Shown piece by piece: positions 51,940 to 59,688 of a DNA stretch of 64,000 bases (its first letter is position 1; each line of letters starts with the position of its first letter). The DNA lies in assembly GCA_027309085.1 (NCBI GenBank), contig DAIDDL010000009.1, positions 27,018 through 91,017 of the forward strand. The letters are read 5' to 3'. The translations under genes were made by a program, and so were the position numbers. This stretch comes from Sulfobacillus sp. (GTDB taxonomy: Bacteria > Bacillota > Sulfobacillia > Sulfobacillales > Sulfobacillaceae). The notes beneath the pieces are model-generated. The model saw only the letters and a list, made by a program, of their open reading frames with translations, was not told where the DNA came from and ran no database searches.

Positions 51940-52560
51940 CATCAACTCTTCACCCGCGAACCATCACTAGGGCCAGCGAAGGGAGGCTCCGCAGCCGCCC
52001 CGTGGTCGGGTGGATCCGAATATGCTGACCAAAGCTGCCGCAGAAAGTGCATCCGTGTCCGCTCCCGCCTGCTCGACGATGTCGGCTCGCCCGAAGTGGA
52101 CTTGCGCGTCGCCCGGATATCAGACGAGGTCCCGTGGCCGTGCGTCGCCGGCCCTGGAGATGCCGTCATTGGACCGTCCGGGATGACCCCGACTATTGGG
52201 GGAATTCTTCCGTCAAGCGATCACAAATCCGTTGCACCGTGTGGCGTTGCTCATACCACTGGTGGATATCGCCCGTGAGCCACCCGCCGATGACCTCCTT
52301 ATAGGGATCCCGTTTGGAGGCCCGGGGAGTGACCAGGCACCGGACTGCAAAAATCGGTCTTTCGCATGAACTTGCGCATCGCCTTGCGATCAATCAGCAG
52401 GTGCTCTGCAACTGCGGAGACGCTGTAGACTTGGGCCTGCGCGTAAAACGTTTGGGTATCGATCTCGTGGTCATGCGGCACAAGGCTGGCGCGTATCGGC
52501 ATTCGCCTAGGGTCGGGATGCGGTGTACTTGGGATTGAATTTGTGGGACATGGAGGAACA
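51940..52560 (-). pseudogene. IS21-family istA transposase remnant
   Basis: Three frames on the minus strand together recall IstA: a helix-turn-helix part (FYAQAQVYSVSAVAEHLLI followed by DRKAMRKFMR) near 52380-52450, then DPYKEVIGGWL and QRHTVQRICDRLTEE near 52200-52310, and finally DAQVHFGRADIVEQAG near 52050-52110, which is the GEAQVDWGEA block with its catalytic Asp replaced by His. Frameshifts and gaps separate them, and no istB is present. The element is dead. Confidence 0.75.
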
Positions 52561-52653
52561 GAAAGGGGGATCTTAGACCTTGTTAAGATTAAACTTGTCG
52601 ATTGCAGAAATGTGCCGATAGGAGTGCTACTATTGCCGTGATGTTCGGAAGCA

Positions 52654-52854
52654 CTATGATTTGGAGACAGCCACACGATAGGGGGTTGGGAGCGGTTTTT
52701 TAGTTTCTCGAATGGTATCGATCATCAACTGCAGCGCTTCTTCTTTGGTGGACCCGACACTCACACATCCTGGCAGAGCGGGAACAAAGGCCAAAGTTTC
52801 GGTGCCATTACAGCTTGGCCGTAAGAGCACGTTGTAAGTCTCTATGTCCATCAT
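52654..52854 (-). CDS. HicB-like antitoxin, orphan
   Basis: A 66-residue protein: ETLAFVPALPGCVSVGSTKE then EALQLMIDTIRE, the partial RNase-H-like fold of HicB antitoxins. In HicAB modules HicB neutralises the mRNA interferase HicA and represses the operon. No HicA-like frame is visible within 300 bases on either side, and no C-terminal DNA-binding domain follows, so it is either orphaned or a HicB-like protein of other use. The start is the first of two ATGs, behind AGGACGG. Confidence 0.8.
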   Translation of the reverse strand: MMDIETYNVLLRPSCNGTETLAFVPALPGCVSVGSTKEEALQLMIDTIRETKKPLPTPYRVAVSKS

Positions 52855-52879
52855 AACATCCGTCCTGATCTAGAAGCCG

Positions 52880-53300
52880 TGTACGCGGTTGAGGAAATGT
52901 TGTAACCAATCCCCATTTGGCACTGTCTGCTGGGGGAAAGCTTGTGGCCAGCATTTTCGCCGAAGCACGCGTTATTCTGCACGTCGCATTCGGCCTTGGC
53001 GCTGCTGGAATAGAATTCCAGCAGCGCCAAGGCGGTCCTCATATAAGGCGCGATCCCGTTCGTCCTGACGTAGAAACTCTAAGGCCGTTACCGCCTTCTT
53101 TGCTGCTGGATCGCTCATTTTGGCGCCTGCCGGATCTGCTCGACCTCGGCGACGGGCCATTCCACCCATTTGGCAATGTCCGCTGGGGGAAAGCCTGCGG
53201 CCAACATTTTTTGCACCAGCGCCTGTTGTGCTGCACGTCGTCCCTGTTCTAAACCCTGTGCTAAGCCCTGTGCTAAGCCTTTTTCTAAACCGGTTTAACC
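52880..53300 (-). pseudogene. Two fragments of an Rpn/PD-(D/E)XK nuclease-transposase
   Basis: The fragment at about 53113-53290 reads LEKGLAQGLAQGLEQGRRAA then VQKMLAAGFPPADIAKWVEW and stops: this is the C-terminal tail of Rpn-type recombination-promoting nucleases, with its GLEQG repeats. Next, 52970-53110 reads DPAAKKAVTALEFLRQDERD and RALYEDRLGAA, the helical middle of the same family. At 52900-52975 there is a diverged second copy of the tail (similar bases around CTTTCCCCCAGC). The nuclease domain is missing. The IS3-type element to the right probably cut the gene. Confidence 0.65.
52994..53032. repeat. 39-bp perfect palindrome in the Rpn remnant
   Basis: Arms of 18 bases (CCTTGGCGCTGCTGGAAT and its complement) surround AGA. 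It lies at the C-end of the Rpn middle fragment. There is no T-run. Like the one at 6463-6504 it looks like an inverted duplication in a decayed gene. Confidence 0.85.
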
Positions 53301-53547
53301 CCCTATTTTTGTACACGAGCGATCTATCTCGTTGATTCTCATACCATTGCTCGTTTTTTCTCATCTTTGACGATTTTGTGTGGCGGCGTCCGCTGTCCCC
53401 ATCGTGGCCTCGGGGACCTTTCTCCTTGTTGCCTGACATCTGGTGTCAGCCCTGGCCCCTTTTCCGTGCTCGGCCTTTCGCGAGGGCAGGGCGGGATGCG
53501 GGCGTGATCCCCCTTTCCGAACTTCCTCCGGCGTATTCGCCCGCTGT

Positions 53548-53922
53548 TCACGGTAAATTTCCGCCGGGTTCTTGCGCGCGCCAATGGGTGAGGGTCTCCG
53601 CGGCATCGCGGAGTGTCTGTGCTTCCCGGAACAGGATCCCCGGCGTCTCCGCCCACTCCCGGAGGCGCCCTTCGACCTCCAGCCACGACAGCTGCTGGGT
53701 GCTGAGAGGTTGGGCCCCCGGTGGTCCCGCTGCAAGTGCGCGGTCTATTTGCTCCCAATCCACGGTATATTGAGGATATTGGGCGGCAATGGCCGCCCGT
53801 GTGGACTGCGGCACGACATACCCGCCCCGTAAATTCGCCAAACATCGCTGCCGTGTGCGGCCATGATCATATTCCGTCGCCAACAGTTGCGCGCAATGAC
53901 CTCGCCATCGTACGAATGCCAT
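53548..53922 (-). CDS. Small accessory protein, unrecognised family
   Basis: A 124-residue soluble protein beginning MAFVRWRGHCAQLLATEY then RTRQRCLANLRGGYVVP, then TVDWEQIDRALAAGPPGAQPL and a helical Arg/Glu/Trp-rich C-terminus. I believe similar short proteins occur near transposases in related genomes but know of no function. AGGGAGGACAAGG precedes ATG 53922. It lies downstream of and in the same direction as the IS3 orfB and may travel with the element. Confidence 0.6.
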   Translation of the reverse strand: MAFVRWRGHCAQLLATEYDHGRTRQRCLANLRGGYVVPQSTRAAIAAQYPQYTVDWEQIDRALAAGPPGAQPLSTQQLSWLEVEGRLREWAETPGILFREAQTLRDAAETLTHWRAQEPGGNLP

Positions 53923-53941
53923 TTCCTTGTCCTCCCTTAGG

Positions 53942-53974
53942 GGCTGAGCATGACATCTGATGTCATGCTCAGCC
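53942..53974. repeat. 33-bp perfect palindrome between orfB and the passenger gene
   Basis: Arms of 16 bases (GGCTGAGCATGACATC and its complement) surround one T. A shorter relative, TGACATCTGGTGTCA, lies at 53438-53452 at the other side of the passenger gene, so the two may frame it. Confidence 0.8.
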
Positions 53975-54021
53975 TATTCGTGCTCCTGGGGAGGGACGCT
54001 ACACCCCAGGACTCTCTGCCC

Positions 54022-54978
54022 TTACACTTTGAGGGGAATCCATTGATCCTGCCCGTTCGCGACGCGTTGGCGCATCTGTTCCGGAGCCCAATAGTGTAAG
54101 CGGCCATGGGGACGGACGGTATTGTAATGGGTAATCCACTGGGACACCACCGTATAGGCTTCCGCATACGTGAGGAATTCGTAGCCGGCCAGACACTCTC
54201 GCTCCAATTGCGCGTGCCAGGATTCGATGTACGCATTATAATTAGGACTGTGGACGGGAATTCGTTCATGCTCCAAGGATAATGCCGCGCAGGCCTCTTC
54301 AAACACGCCGGCAATAAATTGCGGCCCATTATCTGTCCGAATCACCGGCGGTTCCTGCCCGGGCGTCTTCCGGATCAGGACCGCCTGTTGCAGGGTCTGC
54401 ACCGCATCACGGGCCTTACAGGTGAGCCCCATGTGATACGCAATAATGCTCCGGTCGCAGACATCGATAATGGATTGGAGGTAAAAAAACCGATCTTCTC
54501 CCACAATGTAACCGTATTTGAGATCTGTCTGCCAGAGCTGATTCGGGCGTGTAATGACCCAGTTGCGGGGAAGACGGCGGGGATGGAGCGTTTTGCGTTG
54601 CCGTTGCGGCCATAACAATTCCATCTCCCGACACAGCCGGTACACTTTCTTCTTATTGATGATGAGGTGGTCCCGGCGCCGCAGGCGCCAGGTGAGCTTG
54701 TGATACCCATACGCGGGATTTTCCTCTTCTAAAATTTCGACAATCCGGTCCATAATTTCCCCATCGGACACCTTCGTGCCGTCCTCCGTGACGCTGTAGC
54801 CCGGGATTACGCGCCCTCGCAAGGGCGCCTGGGATGAGGTCACGGCGGTCTCTTCTCGTGACTGTCGATGGCGCCAGGCATAATAGGAACCGCGGGGTAA
54901 GGTGAGCGCTTCACATACGGCTTGTACCGCCTGTCCCTGCTCGACCCAGTTATCCGCCCATTGGCATAATTCTGTCAC
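54022..54978 (-). CDS. IS3-family transposase OrfB (DDE integrase domain)
   Basis: A 318-residue transposase, complete in reading frame. An N-terminal HTH_21-like part (NPAYGYHKLTWRLRRRDHLI, NKKKVYRLCREM) precedes the rve catalytic core: Asp in LWQTDLKYGYI, Asp in VIRTDNGPQFI and Glu in NAYIESWHAQLERE. All three acids are present, so it may be active. Its start GTG 54978 overlaps the orfA stop as GTGA; a programmed -1 frameshift to make OrfAB, usual in IS3, is possible. Confidence 0.93.
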   Translation of the reverse strand: MTELCQWADNWVEQGQAVQAVCEALTLPRGSYYAWRHRQSREETAVTSSQAPLRGRVIPGYSVTEDGTKVSDGEIMDRIVEILEEENPAYGYHKLTWRLRRRDHLIINKKKVYRLCREMELLWPQRQRKTLHPRRLPRNWVITRPNQLWQTDLKYGYIVGEDRFFYLQSIIDVCDRSIIAYHMGLTCKARDAVQTLQQAVLIRKTPGQEPPVIRTDNGPQFIAGVFEEACAALSLEHERIPVHSPNYNAYIESWHAQLERECLAGYEFLTYAEAYTVVSQWITHYNTVRPHGRLHYWAPEQMRQRVANGQDQWIPLKV

Positions 54979-55247
54979 GGTGAGATCCCCTTTTTACGCA
55001 GCGCATCTTGCAGTACGACAATTTGCAAGTCCCGTTCAATCACCAACCGCTTGAGTTGGGTGTTTTCTTCGACTAAGCTGGGAACCCCTTGCGATTCCCC
55101 GGCGCTTTGTCGGGCCTCTCGCGTCCATCGTCGGACCATACTAGGACTCACCTGATGACGTCGGGCCACGATCGTCGCATTGTGTGTGTCCTGCACTTCT
55201 TGCAGGACCTGCTGTTTGAATTCTGGGGAATACGTTTGACGACTCAT
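54975..55247 (-). CDS. IS3-family transposase OrfA (HTH)
   Basis: A 90-residue DNA-binding subunit: MSRQTYSPEFKQQVLQEVQD, IVARRHQVSPSMVRRWTREA (helix-turn-helix) and a leucine-zipper tail (LVEENTQLKRLVIERDLQI). It binds the ends of the element. It is intact and coupled to orfB. Confidence 0.93.
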   Translation of the reverse strand: MSRQTYSPEFKQQVLQEVQDTHNATIVARRHQVSPSMVRRWTREARQSAGESQGVPSLVEENTQLKRLVIERDLQIVVLQDALRKKGISP

Positions 55248-55405
55248 GACAACCCCCTGGATTTGACTCTTCTTACCCTATCAAAATAAGGCCTCTCGTG
55301 TCATTGTTTATTAGGGGGCGTAAAAGCAACTACAAGCAGACCGGGTGCAATGGATGCGGCGGGTAGCGATCGCACACGAAGTCTTGTGGCAAGGAGGGTC
55401 GTAAA

Positions 55406-56009
55406 ATGGAGCGCCGTGCATATCTTGACCAAGTGACGCGGGGCCTTTGGGGACGCCAAGCCGCGCGCCTCATCCGGGCCGAACTCTACAGTCATTTGGA
55501 GGCCTGCACCGAGGAATTGATTGCCGCCGGTTGGTCTTCAGAAGACGCCGAAGCTGAGGCCCAGCGGCGGCTCGGGGACCCGCGGTTGCTATGGGTCGTG
55601 GTTGAATGCTGAAACAGCCCTTGGGTTGACGTTGGGGCTGTTCACGGGTAGCGAGCCGTGGTGGATGGGCGTCACGGGCCCGTGGCAATCCAACATTATG
55701 ACCGGAGGGATTCTGTTATTGGCGCTTATCGCCTTCGGCATGATTGTGCGTCAATTGGCACAGCGGGCATGGGTTGGCGCGCAGTTTTCTGCTTGGTCAT
55801 TGGTGTCAGCATTTTGGCTCGCTGCGGTCGGCACCAGCGTGCTGATTGGCGCCGGGCATCCGTTGCCGCCTGCCGGGCTGACCGATTGGTACGGGCGGGG
55901 CTACATCCGGCACTTGATTACGGCCGGAAGTCTCTTGACGGGGATGTCCGGGCTACTGTTCTTCAGTGGCCGATGGGGACTCATCCGGCAAAAGGCGGGC
56001 CGTCGGTGA
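55406..56009 (+). pseudogene. HAAS/permease-prefix-domain membrane protein, frameshifted
   Basis: From ATG 55406 (AAGGAGGGTCG before it) the frame reads LDQVTRGLWGRQAARLIRAE and EAEAQRRLGDPRLL, a helical permease-prefix (HAAS-like) domain, then stops at 55612. In another frame, from about 55600, a membrane part with three or four helices continues (NAETALGLTLGLFTGSEPWW to SGRWGLIRQKAGRR, stop 56009). The two overlap exactly where a hinge would be, so one base or a few are lost. Such genes usually follow a PadR regulator; here the IS element stands in that place. Confidence 0.65.
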
Positions 56010-56163
56010 TCCCAATATCGCTATCATTCCATTGAGCGGCCGGAATGTGTCCCGCCAAGGTGAGTGAGCCGCTAAAATTTGTTCTCATGAACCGACCTTG
56101 CACTCACTTCGGCAGCTCTGAAAACTCTTGCTACTGTTAAATAATCGCCGGCTCTGCGGCCTT

Positions 56164-57447
56164 TCACTCAGGCAGCCGGTGCGGACCCCGCACCGCCTTG
56201 ACGCCTGCCGCAAGCAACAGCAGCCAGGCGGCCATTTGCAGGGCTATGCCTGCCGTGAACAGGGCCGGAGATTTTACTCCCCATCCTATTATGAGTAGCG
56301 CCACCCCCAAGGCTGCCCCAAAAAGGGGCCCATAGCCCCACGCTGGCCGCCAAATGTCCTCCAACCGCGGCATTTTCCCGTGGCCGTGAGTGTGCGCGTA
56401 ACGGTGCAGCCACACCATGAAAGGCAGGATCTTTTGAACGAATCCGAGAAAGGTCATTCCCACCCACCCCAGTGCGTAGGCGAAGAGCGCGGGAATCCAC
56501 CATCCCCCATAATGCCCAAACAGCGCCAAACTTCCTAAAATCTCCCAGACCGCTAAAAATCCTATGCTCGGCCCCAGCAGTCGGAGCGCTGGATCTCTCA
56601 TCGTGCGGCGGTCGAACAGCCCTCCCTCTGCAATATCCGCGCTGTACAAAGCAAATGCCGCCAGTTGAACCAGCCAGCCAAGAACAATCACCCACCGCCA
56701 GCCACCGATATCACCCGAGACTAACCCTAACACGGCAAGATTGGCCAGAGCCCAAGTGCTGCGCCAATACCGCGGTTCACGGTGCTTGCGCCCAAACATC
56801 GCCCACAGCCTGTAGCTGGCTCCGGCCACCAACAGACCAAACCAGCCCCCCAGCGCGACCGCCAGATGGATGGGCAACTCGCTGGCAAATGACGGCCAGC
56901 CCGTAACGTAGCGCAGCACCAGCAATGCCCCCATCACTGCCGTCAGGCCCAAATAAAACAGCGACGCCGCAAAAAACCATGCGGTGATATTCCAAGTCTG
57001 TCTGAGGCGGAAGCGCTGAAACATATTCACGAGAAAGAAGGCCAGCCCCACGATAATCCCGAAGCCCCCTATCCATAATGCTGCCGGACCCGTTCCGTTC
57101 AGCCCAGTCACAAAAAAAGCCACCCCAGCGGTGTAAATTCCCCACTGACTGACAGAGCGCTTCGCCGGCACGGGGTCGCAATTTAAGAGGACCGGGGTCA
57201 GCTGGTACAGAGCACCCATCATCAGCATCGTCAGCCCGCCCAGGGTGAAGAGGTGCACCGCAGCAATCACAGGCCCCTGGCCGATTTCTTCAGCCAAGAG
57301 CAGGTCCCGCACCGCCCACAGACGCCAGAATCCCGTCAAAATGCTGACAGTGCCCGCCACCCAAAAGAGCACGGGCACAGAAAATGGCGCGGTCCTGTCA
57401 GTGTGCGCCCGGCCGACTGCGAGCGCCTTGCCGGCCTTGCCTGTCAT
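56164..57447 (-). CDS. Haem-copper-oxidase-subunit-I-like membrane protein (NnrS-like?), copy 2
   Basis: A 427-residue protein with about 12 membrane helices. AAVHLFTLGGLTMLMMGALY followed by QLTPV, and PIHLAVALGGWFGLLVAGAS put single His residues in helices 2 and about 6, where haem-copper oxidases and NnrS carry haem ligands. WLHRYAHTHGHGKMP is a His-rich loop near the C-end. It has no obvious copper site. It is paralogous to the gene just before it (57444-58715) and overlaps it by ATGA. A role in NO or oxygen handling is inferred only from these motifs and from the DUF2249 neighbour. Confidence 0.7.
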   Translation of the reverse strand: MTGKAGKALAVGRAHTDRTAPFSVPVLFWVAGTVSILTGFWRLWAVRDLLLAEEIGQGPVIAAVHLFTLGGLTMLMMGALYQLTPVLLNCDPVPAKRSVSQWGIYTAGVAFFVTGLNGTGPAALWIGGFGIIVGLAFFLVNMFQRFRLRQTWNITAWFFAASLFYLGLTAVMGALLVLRYVTGWPSFASELPIHLAVALGGWFGLLVAGASYRLWAMFGRKHREPRYWRSTWALANLAVLGLVSGDIGGWRWVIVLGWLVQLAAFALYSADIAEGGLFDRRTMRDPALRLLGPSIGFLAVWEILGSLALFGHYGGWWIPALFAYALGWVGMTFLGFVQKILPFMVWLHRYAHTHGHGKMPRLEDIWRPAWGYGPLFGAALGVALLIIGWGVKSPALFTAGIALQMAAWLLLLAAGVKAVRGPHRLPE

Positions 57448-58715
57448 GGGTGGGCCGCTCCCTGTTTTCTTCCCCGCGCCATGGCCGCACCCATATTGAC
57501 CAGTTGGGATATGACCATGAAGAGCACCACGGCGCCGCTGGCTGCCTCTAAGCCCGCAGTCCCCTCCACGCCGCCCGCCACCGAGAGCACCGCCCCAGTT
57601 ATCCCCAGGATTCCCACAATCACTGGCTGATTTTTCGAATGCATAGCCTGAGCCATGAAAAATGCCTTAAACACAGGTCCCGGAAGTTTTTTAGCCACCG
57701 CCACCGCGACGACGAAGGGAACAATGCGCGCCTGGTAACTGAAGATCAGAGTCAGCAGCGCCCAAAACGCCAGGAAAATCGCCAGGGGACTGAGCCATAC
57801 AGCTTCTACCGCCGCCGCCAGCAACAGCAGCCAGGCGGCGCCCACCCCCACGAACACCCGGTCAAATCTCTCCGTCTTTCCTTGCCGCACAACGCGGGCC
57901 AGCTGTTCGGCAGCCACCAGCGCGGCGACTGTCCAGAGCACGGCCCCCACCCGCATCAGGAGGGCCGACGTGAAGAGGGACCCCCAGGCCAGCACCACCC
58001 CCGCCGCCACTAGGTACAAAGGGAGAGCGGGACGCACTCCCTGCGCCTTGGACATGGAAAACATGGGATTCAGCTTCACTTGCACGGTCAGCACCAACAC
58101 GCCGAGCCACGCGGCGAGAGCCGTGGCGATATGCACCCGCAACACCTGGTATTCGGGCCACCAGCCGAGAAAAGACAGGGCCATGAACACGCCCAGGACC
58201 CACGTCAGGTTAAATCCCGCCACCGCCCCCTGAATCCCCCGGTAGACAGTGTCGCGCGGTTTGGAGGACTCAGCCAGCTGCCCCATTGCCCCTGCACTCC
58301 ACATCACAATAGCGATCGCCAGGACCGTTCCGCTAACGGCCAGCAGCACCCAATTTTGCTGGGCCAGTCCCCAGGCAAATCCGAGCACTCCCGCAAGGTA
58401 CACGCCGAACTGGACGGCGGTGCGCTTGACCCCTAGCGGAGGCACATCAAAAACTACCGGAATCCACTGGGTGAGAATCCCCATGGCCGTCATCGACAGA
58501 AATCCCAGAGTAAAAAAGTGCACCACCATAATCACCCGGGGATCGCCGTAATCACCCCGCGCCACCTGCGCACGGTACACGGTCAGCAAGATCGCGGCCG
58601 CGATTAAAAATCCGTAGGCCGACCCGATATAAAGCAACGGCCCGCCTGCGGGCGGGGCCTGTGCAATATTGATGCTGGGTTTGTAGTGCGCCGCATCAGG
58701 CACCGAATGTCCCAC
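57444..58715 (-). CDS. Haem-copper-oxidase-subunit-I-like membrane protein (NnrS-like?), copy 1
   Basis: A 423-residue protein with about 12 membrane helices. It shares with copy 2 the block VVHFFTLGFLSMTAMGILTQ then WIPVV, and LRVHIATALAAWLGVLVLTV. The middle and C-terminal parts differ, and the His-rich loop of copy 2 is absent. GTG 58715 has AGGGGGA ahead and lies 15 bases after the DUF2249 stop. The pair may form a heterodimer in the cytoplasmic membrane. Family name is tentative. Confidence 0.7.
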   Translation of the reverse strand: MGHSVPDAAHYKPSINIAQAPPAGGPLLYIGSAYGFLIAAAILLTVYRAQVARGDYGDPRVIMVVHFFTLGFLSMTAMGILTQWIPVVFDVPPLGVKRTAVQFGVYLAGVLGFAWGLAQQNWVLLAVSGTVLAIAIVMWSAGAMGQLAESSKPRDTVYRGIQGAVAGFNLTWVLGVFMALSFLGWWPEYQVLRVHIATALAAWLGVLVLTVQVKLNPMFSMSKAQGVRPALPLYLVAAGVVLAWGSLFTSALLMRVGAVLWTVAALVAAEQLARVVRQGKTERFDRVFVGVGAAWLLLLAAAVEAVWLSPLAIFLAFWALLTLIFSYQARIVPFVVAVAVAKKLPGPVFKAFFMAQAMHSKNQPVIVGILGITGAVLSVAGGVEGTAGLEAASGAVVLFMVISQLVNMGAAMARGRKQGAAHP

Positions 58716-58730
58716 TGGAATTCCCCCTGC

Positions 58731-59231
58731 CTACTTGGCTTTCAAAATCCGTACAATTGCTGAATCATCAGGCTGGGCCTGCGTTTCATAAGAATACCCT
58801 TCATCGTCCAACTGCCCCAAAAGAAAGACCGGCACCCGGTCATTATGAATCACCAGCACCGACCCGGGCGGCATCTCCGCCAGCTTCGCGAAGGTGCGCT
58901 GCATGGGCTCAGGCGGTGTCAGACCGCGGTTGTCGAGAAACTCTTCAGGACCGTCTACAGGCAGGTCGACCAGGCCCCGACTCCCATGAGCCGGCGATCT
59001 GCCGGGAGCCTCACTGGGAGTGAACGTGGTGATAACCGTCTTGCCCATTTTTTCCTGGTGGACAGCATATCCCCTCCGGCGCATCTGCGACATGAGAGGC
59101 CGGGGGTTGAAGCTCGACCGAATGATGAGACTTTGCCCCGGTTCCAATTGGTTCATTGTGTCCATCATATGGCTAAACAATGACAATCCCTGCTTCAAGA
59201 CACTTTTAACTTCGACCACAACGGGTTCCAT
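58731..59231 (-). CDS. Twin DUF2249 domain protein
   Basis: A 166-residue soluble protein with two TusA-like DUF2249 repeats. Each has the pattern MxxLxPGxxLxIxxxxxPxxLxxxLxxxGY: TMNQLEPGQSLIIRSSFNPR followed by RRRGYAVH, and LAEMPPGSVLVIHNDRVPVF then LDDEGYSYE. No TusA-type catalytic Cys is seen. DUF2249 genes often accompany hemerythrin, RIC (iron-sulfur repair) or denitrification genes. ATG 59231 is 8-9 bases after GGAGG. It overlaps the small gene before it. Confidence 0.8.
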   Translation of the reverse strand: MEPVVVEVKSVLKQGLSLFSHMMDTMNQLEPGQSLIIRSSFNPRPLMSQMRRRGYAVHQEKMGKTVITTFTPSEAPGRSPAHGSRGLVDLPVDGPEEFLDNRGLTPPEPMQRTFAKLAEMPPGSVLVIHNDRVPVFLLGQLDDEGYSYETQAQPDDSAIVRILKAK

Positions 59232-59406
59232 ACACATGCGCCTCCACACCGTGCAATTTATCAGCCTCTTCACGTAGAGTGTATGCCTGCCGCATCAAAG
59301 CCATTGTGACATCGATCACCGTGGGTCCAGTCAAATCAGACGGAGGTCTTGTGGACACGGGCCGCAAGCTGCTCGGCCAGAAGTGCACAAGACTGTCGTC
59401 GAGCAT
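59206..59406 (-). CDS. Small protein opening the DUF2249 unit, unrecognised
   Basis: A 66-residue frame beginning MLDDSLVHFWPSSLRPVS with AGGGGA 10 bases before ATG 59406. The C-terminal half (TVIDVTMALMRQAYTLREEA) is a probable helix. It overlaps the DUF2249 gene by 26 bases, which supports coupled translation. No family recognised; a chance frame is not excluded. Confidence 0.5.
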   Translation of the reverse strand: MLDDSLVHFWPSSLRPVSTRPPSDLTGPTVIDVTMALMRQAYTLREEADKLHGVEAHVYGTRCGRS

Positions 59407-59688
59407 CACGGCTGCATCCCCTGCCGGTTGCCACCCTCCCTGAGGCCCATTGCCTTTTCCAATAAGCCGCAAGGCTGCAAAGGGTCTCAAATGTATCCGT
59501 GGCCGCCCGAGGTCTTTAGGAATACGCCAAAAATTTGCCGTGATTTGGTAAAATATTGCCTATCGCCCCCGCTAGGTGAATAACATGGTACAGACTCGTG
59601 GCTAGCAGCGGTTGGCATGTACAGGGTCCGTCATTTTGTGGACATCGCAGCCGCAGCCACTGAGAATAGACAGCGCACAGAAAGGTTA

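Larger units (their letters stand above)
53297..55320 (-). mobile_element. IS3-family-like insertion element with a passenger gene (limits tentative)
   Basis: OrfA and OrfB of an IS3 element lie at 55247-54022. Candidate ends are inverted: CCCCCTA and ACACGAG occur in that order at 53299-53318 and, complemented, at 55317-55293, with 7 and 10 bases between the blocks. If these are the ends, the element is about 2.0 kb and also holds the 124-residue gene at 53548-53922. No target duplication was identified. The left end abuts the truncated Rpn tail, consistent with insertion there. Confidence 0.55.

Noticed and set aside
53361..53845. Two further minus-strand frames beside the passenger gene
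   Set aside because: They are shadows of the 53548-53922 gene and its tail, with no ribosome sites.
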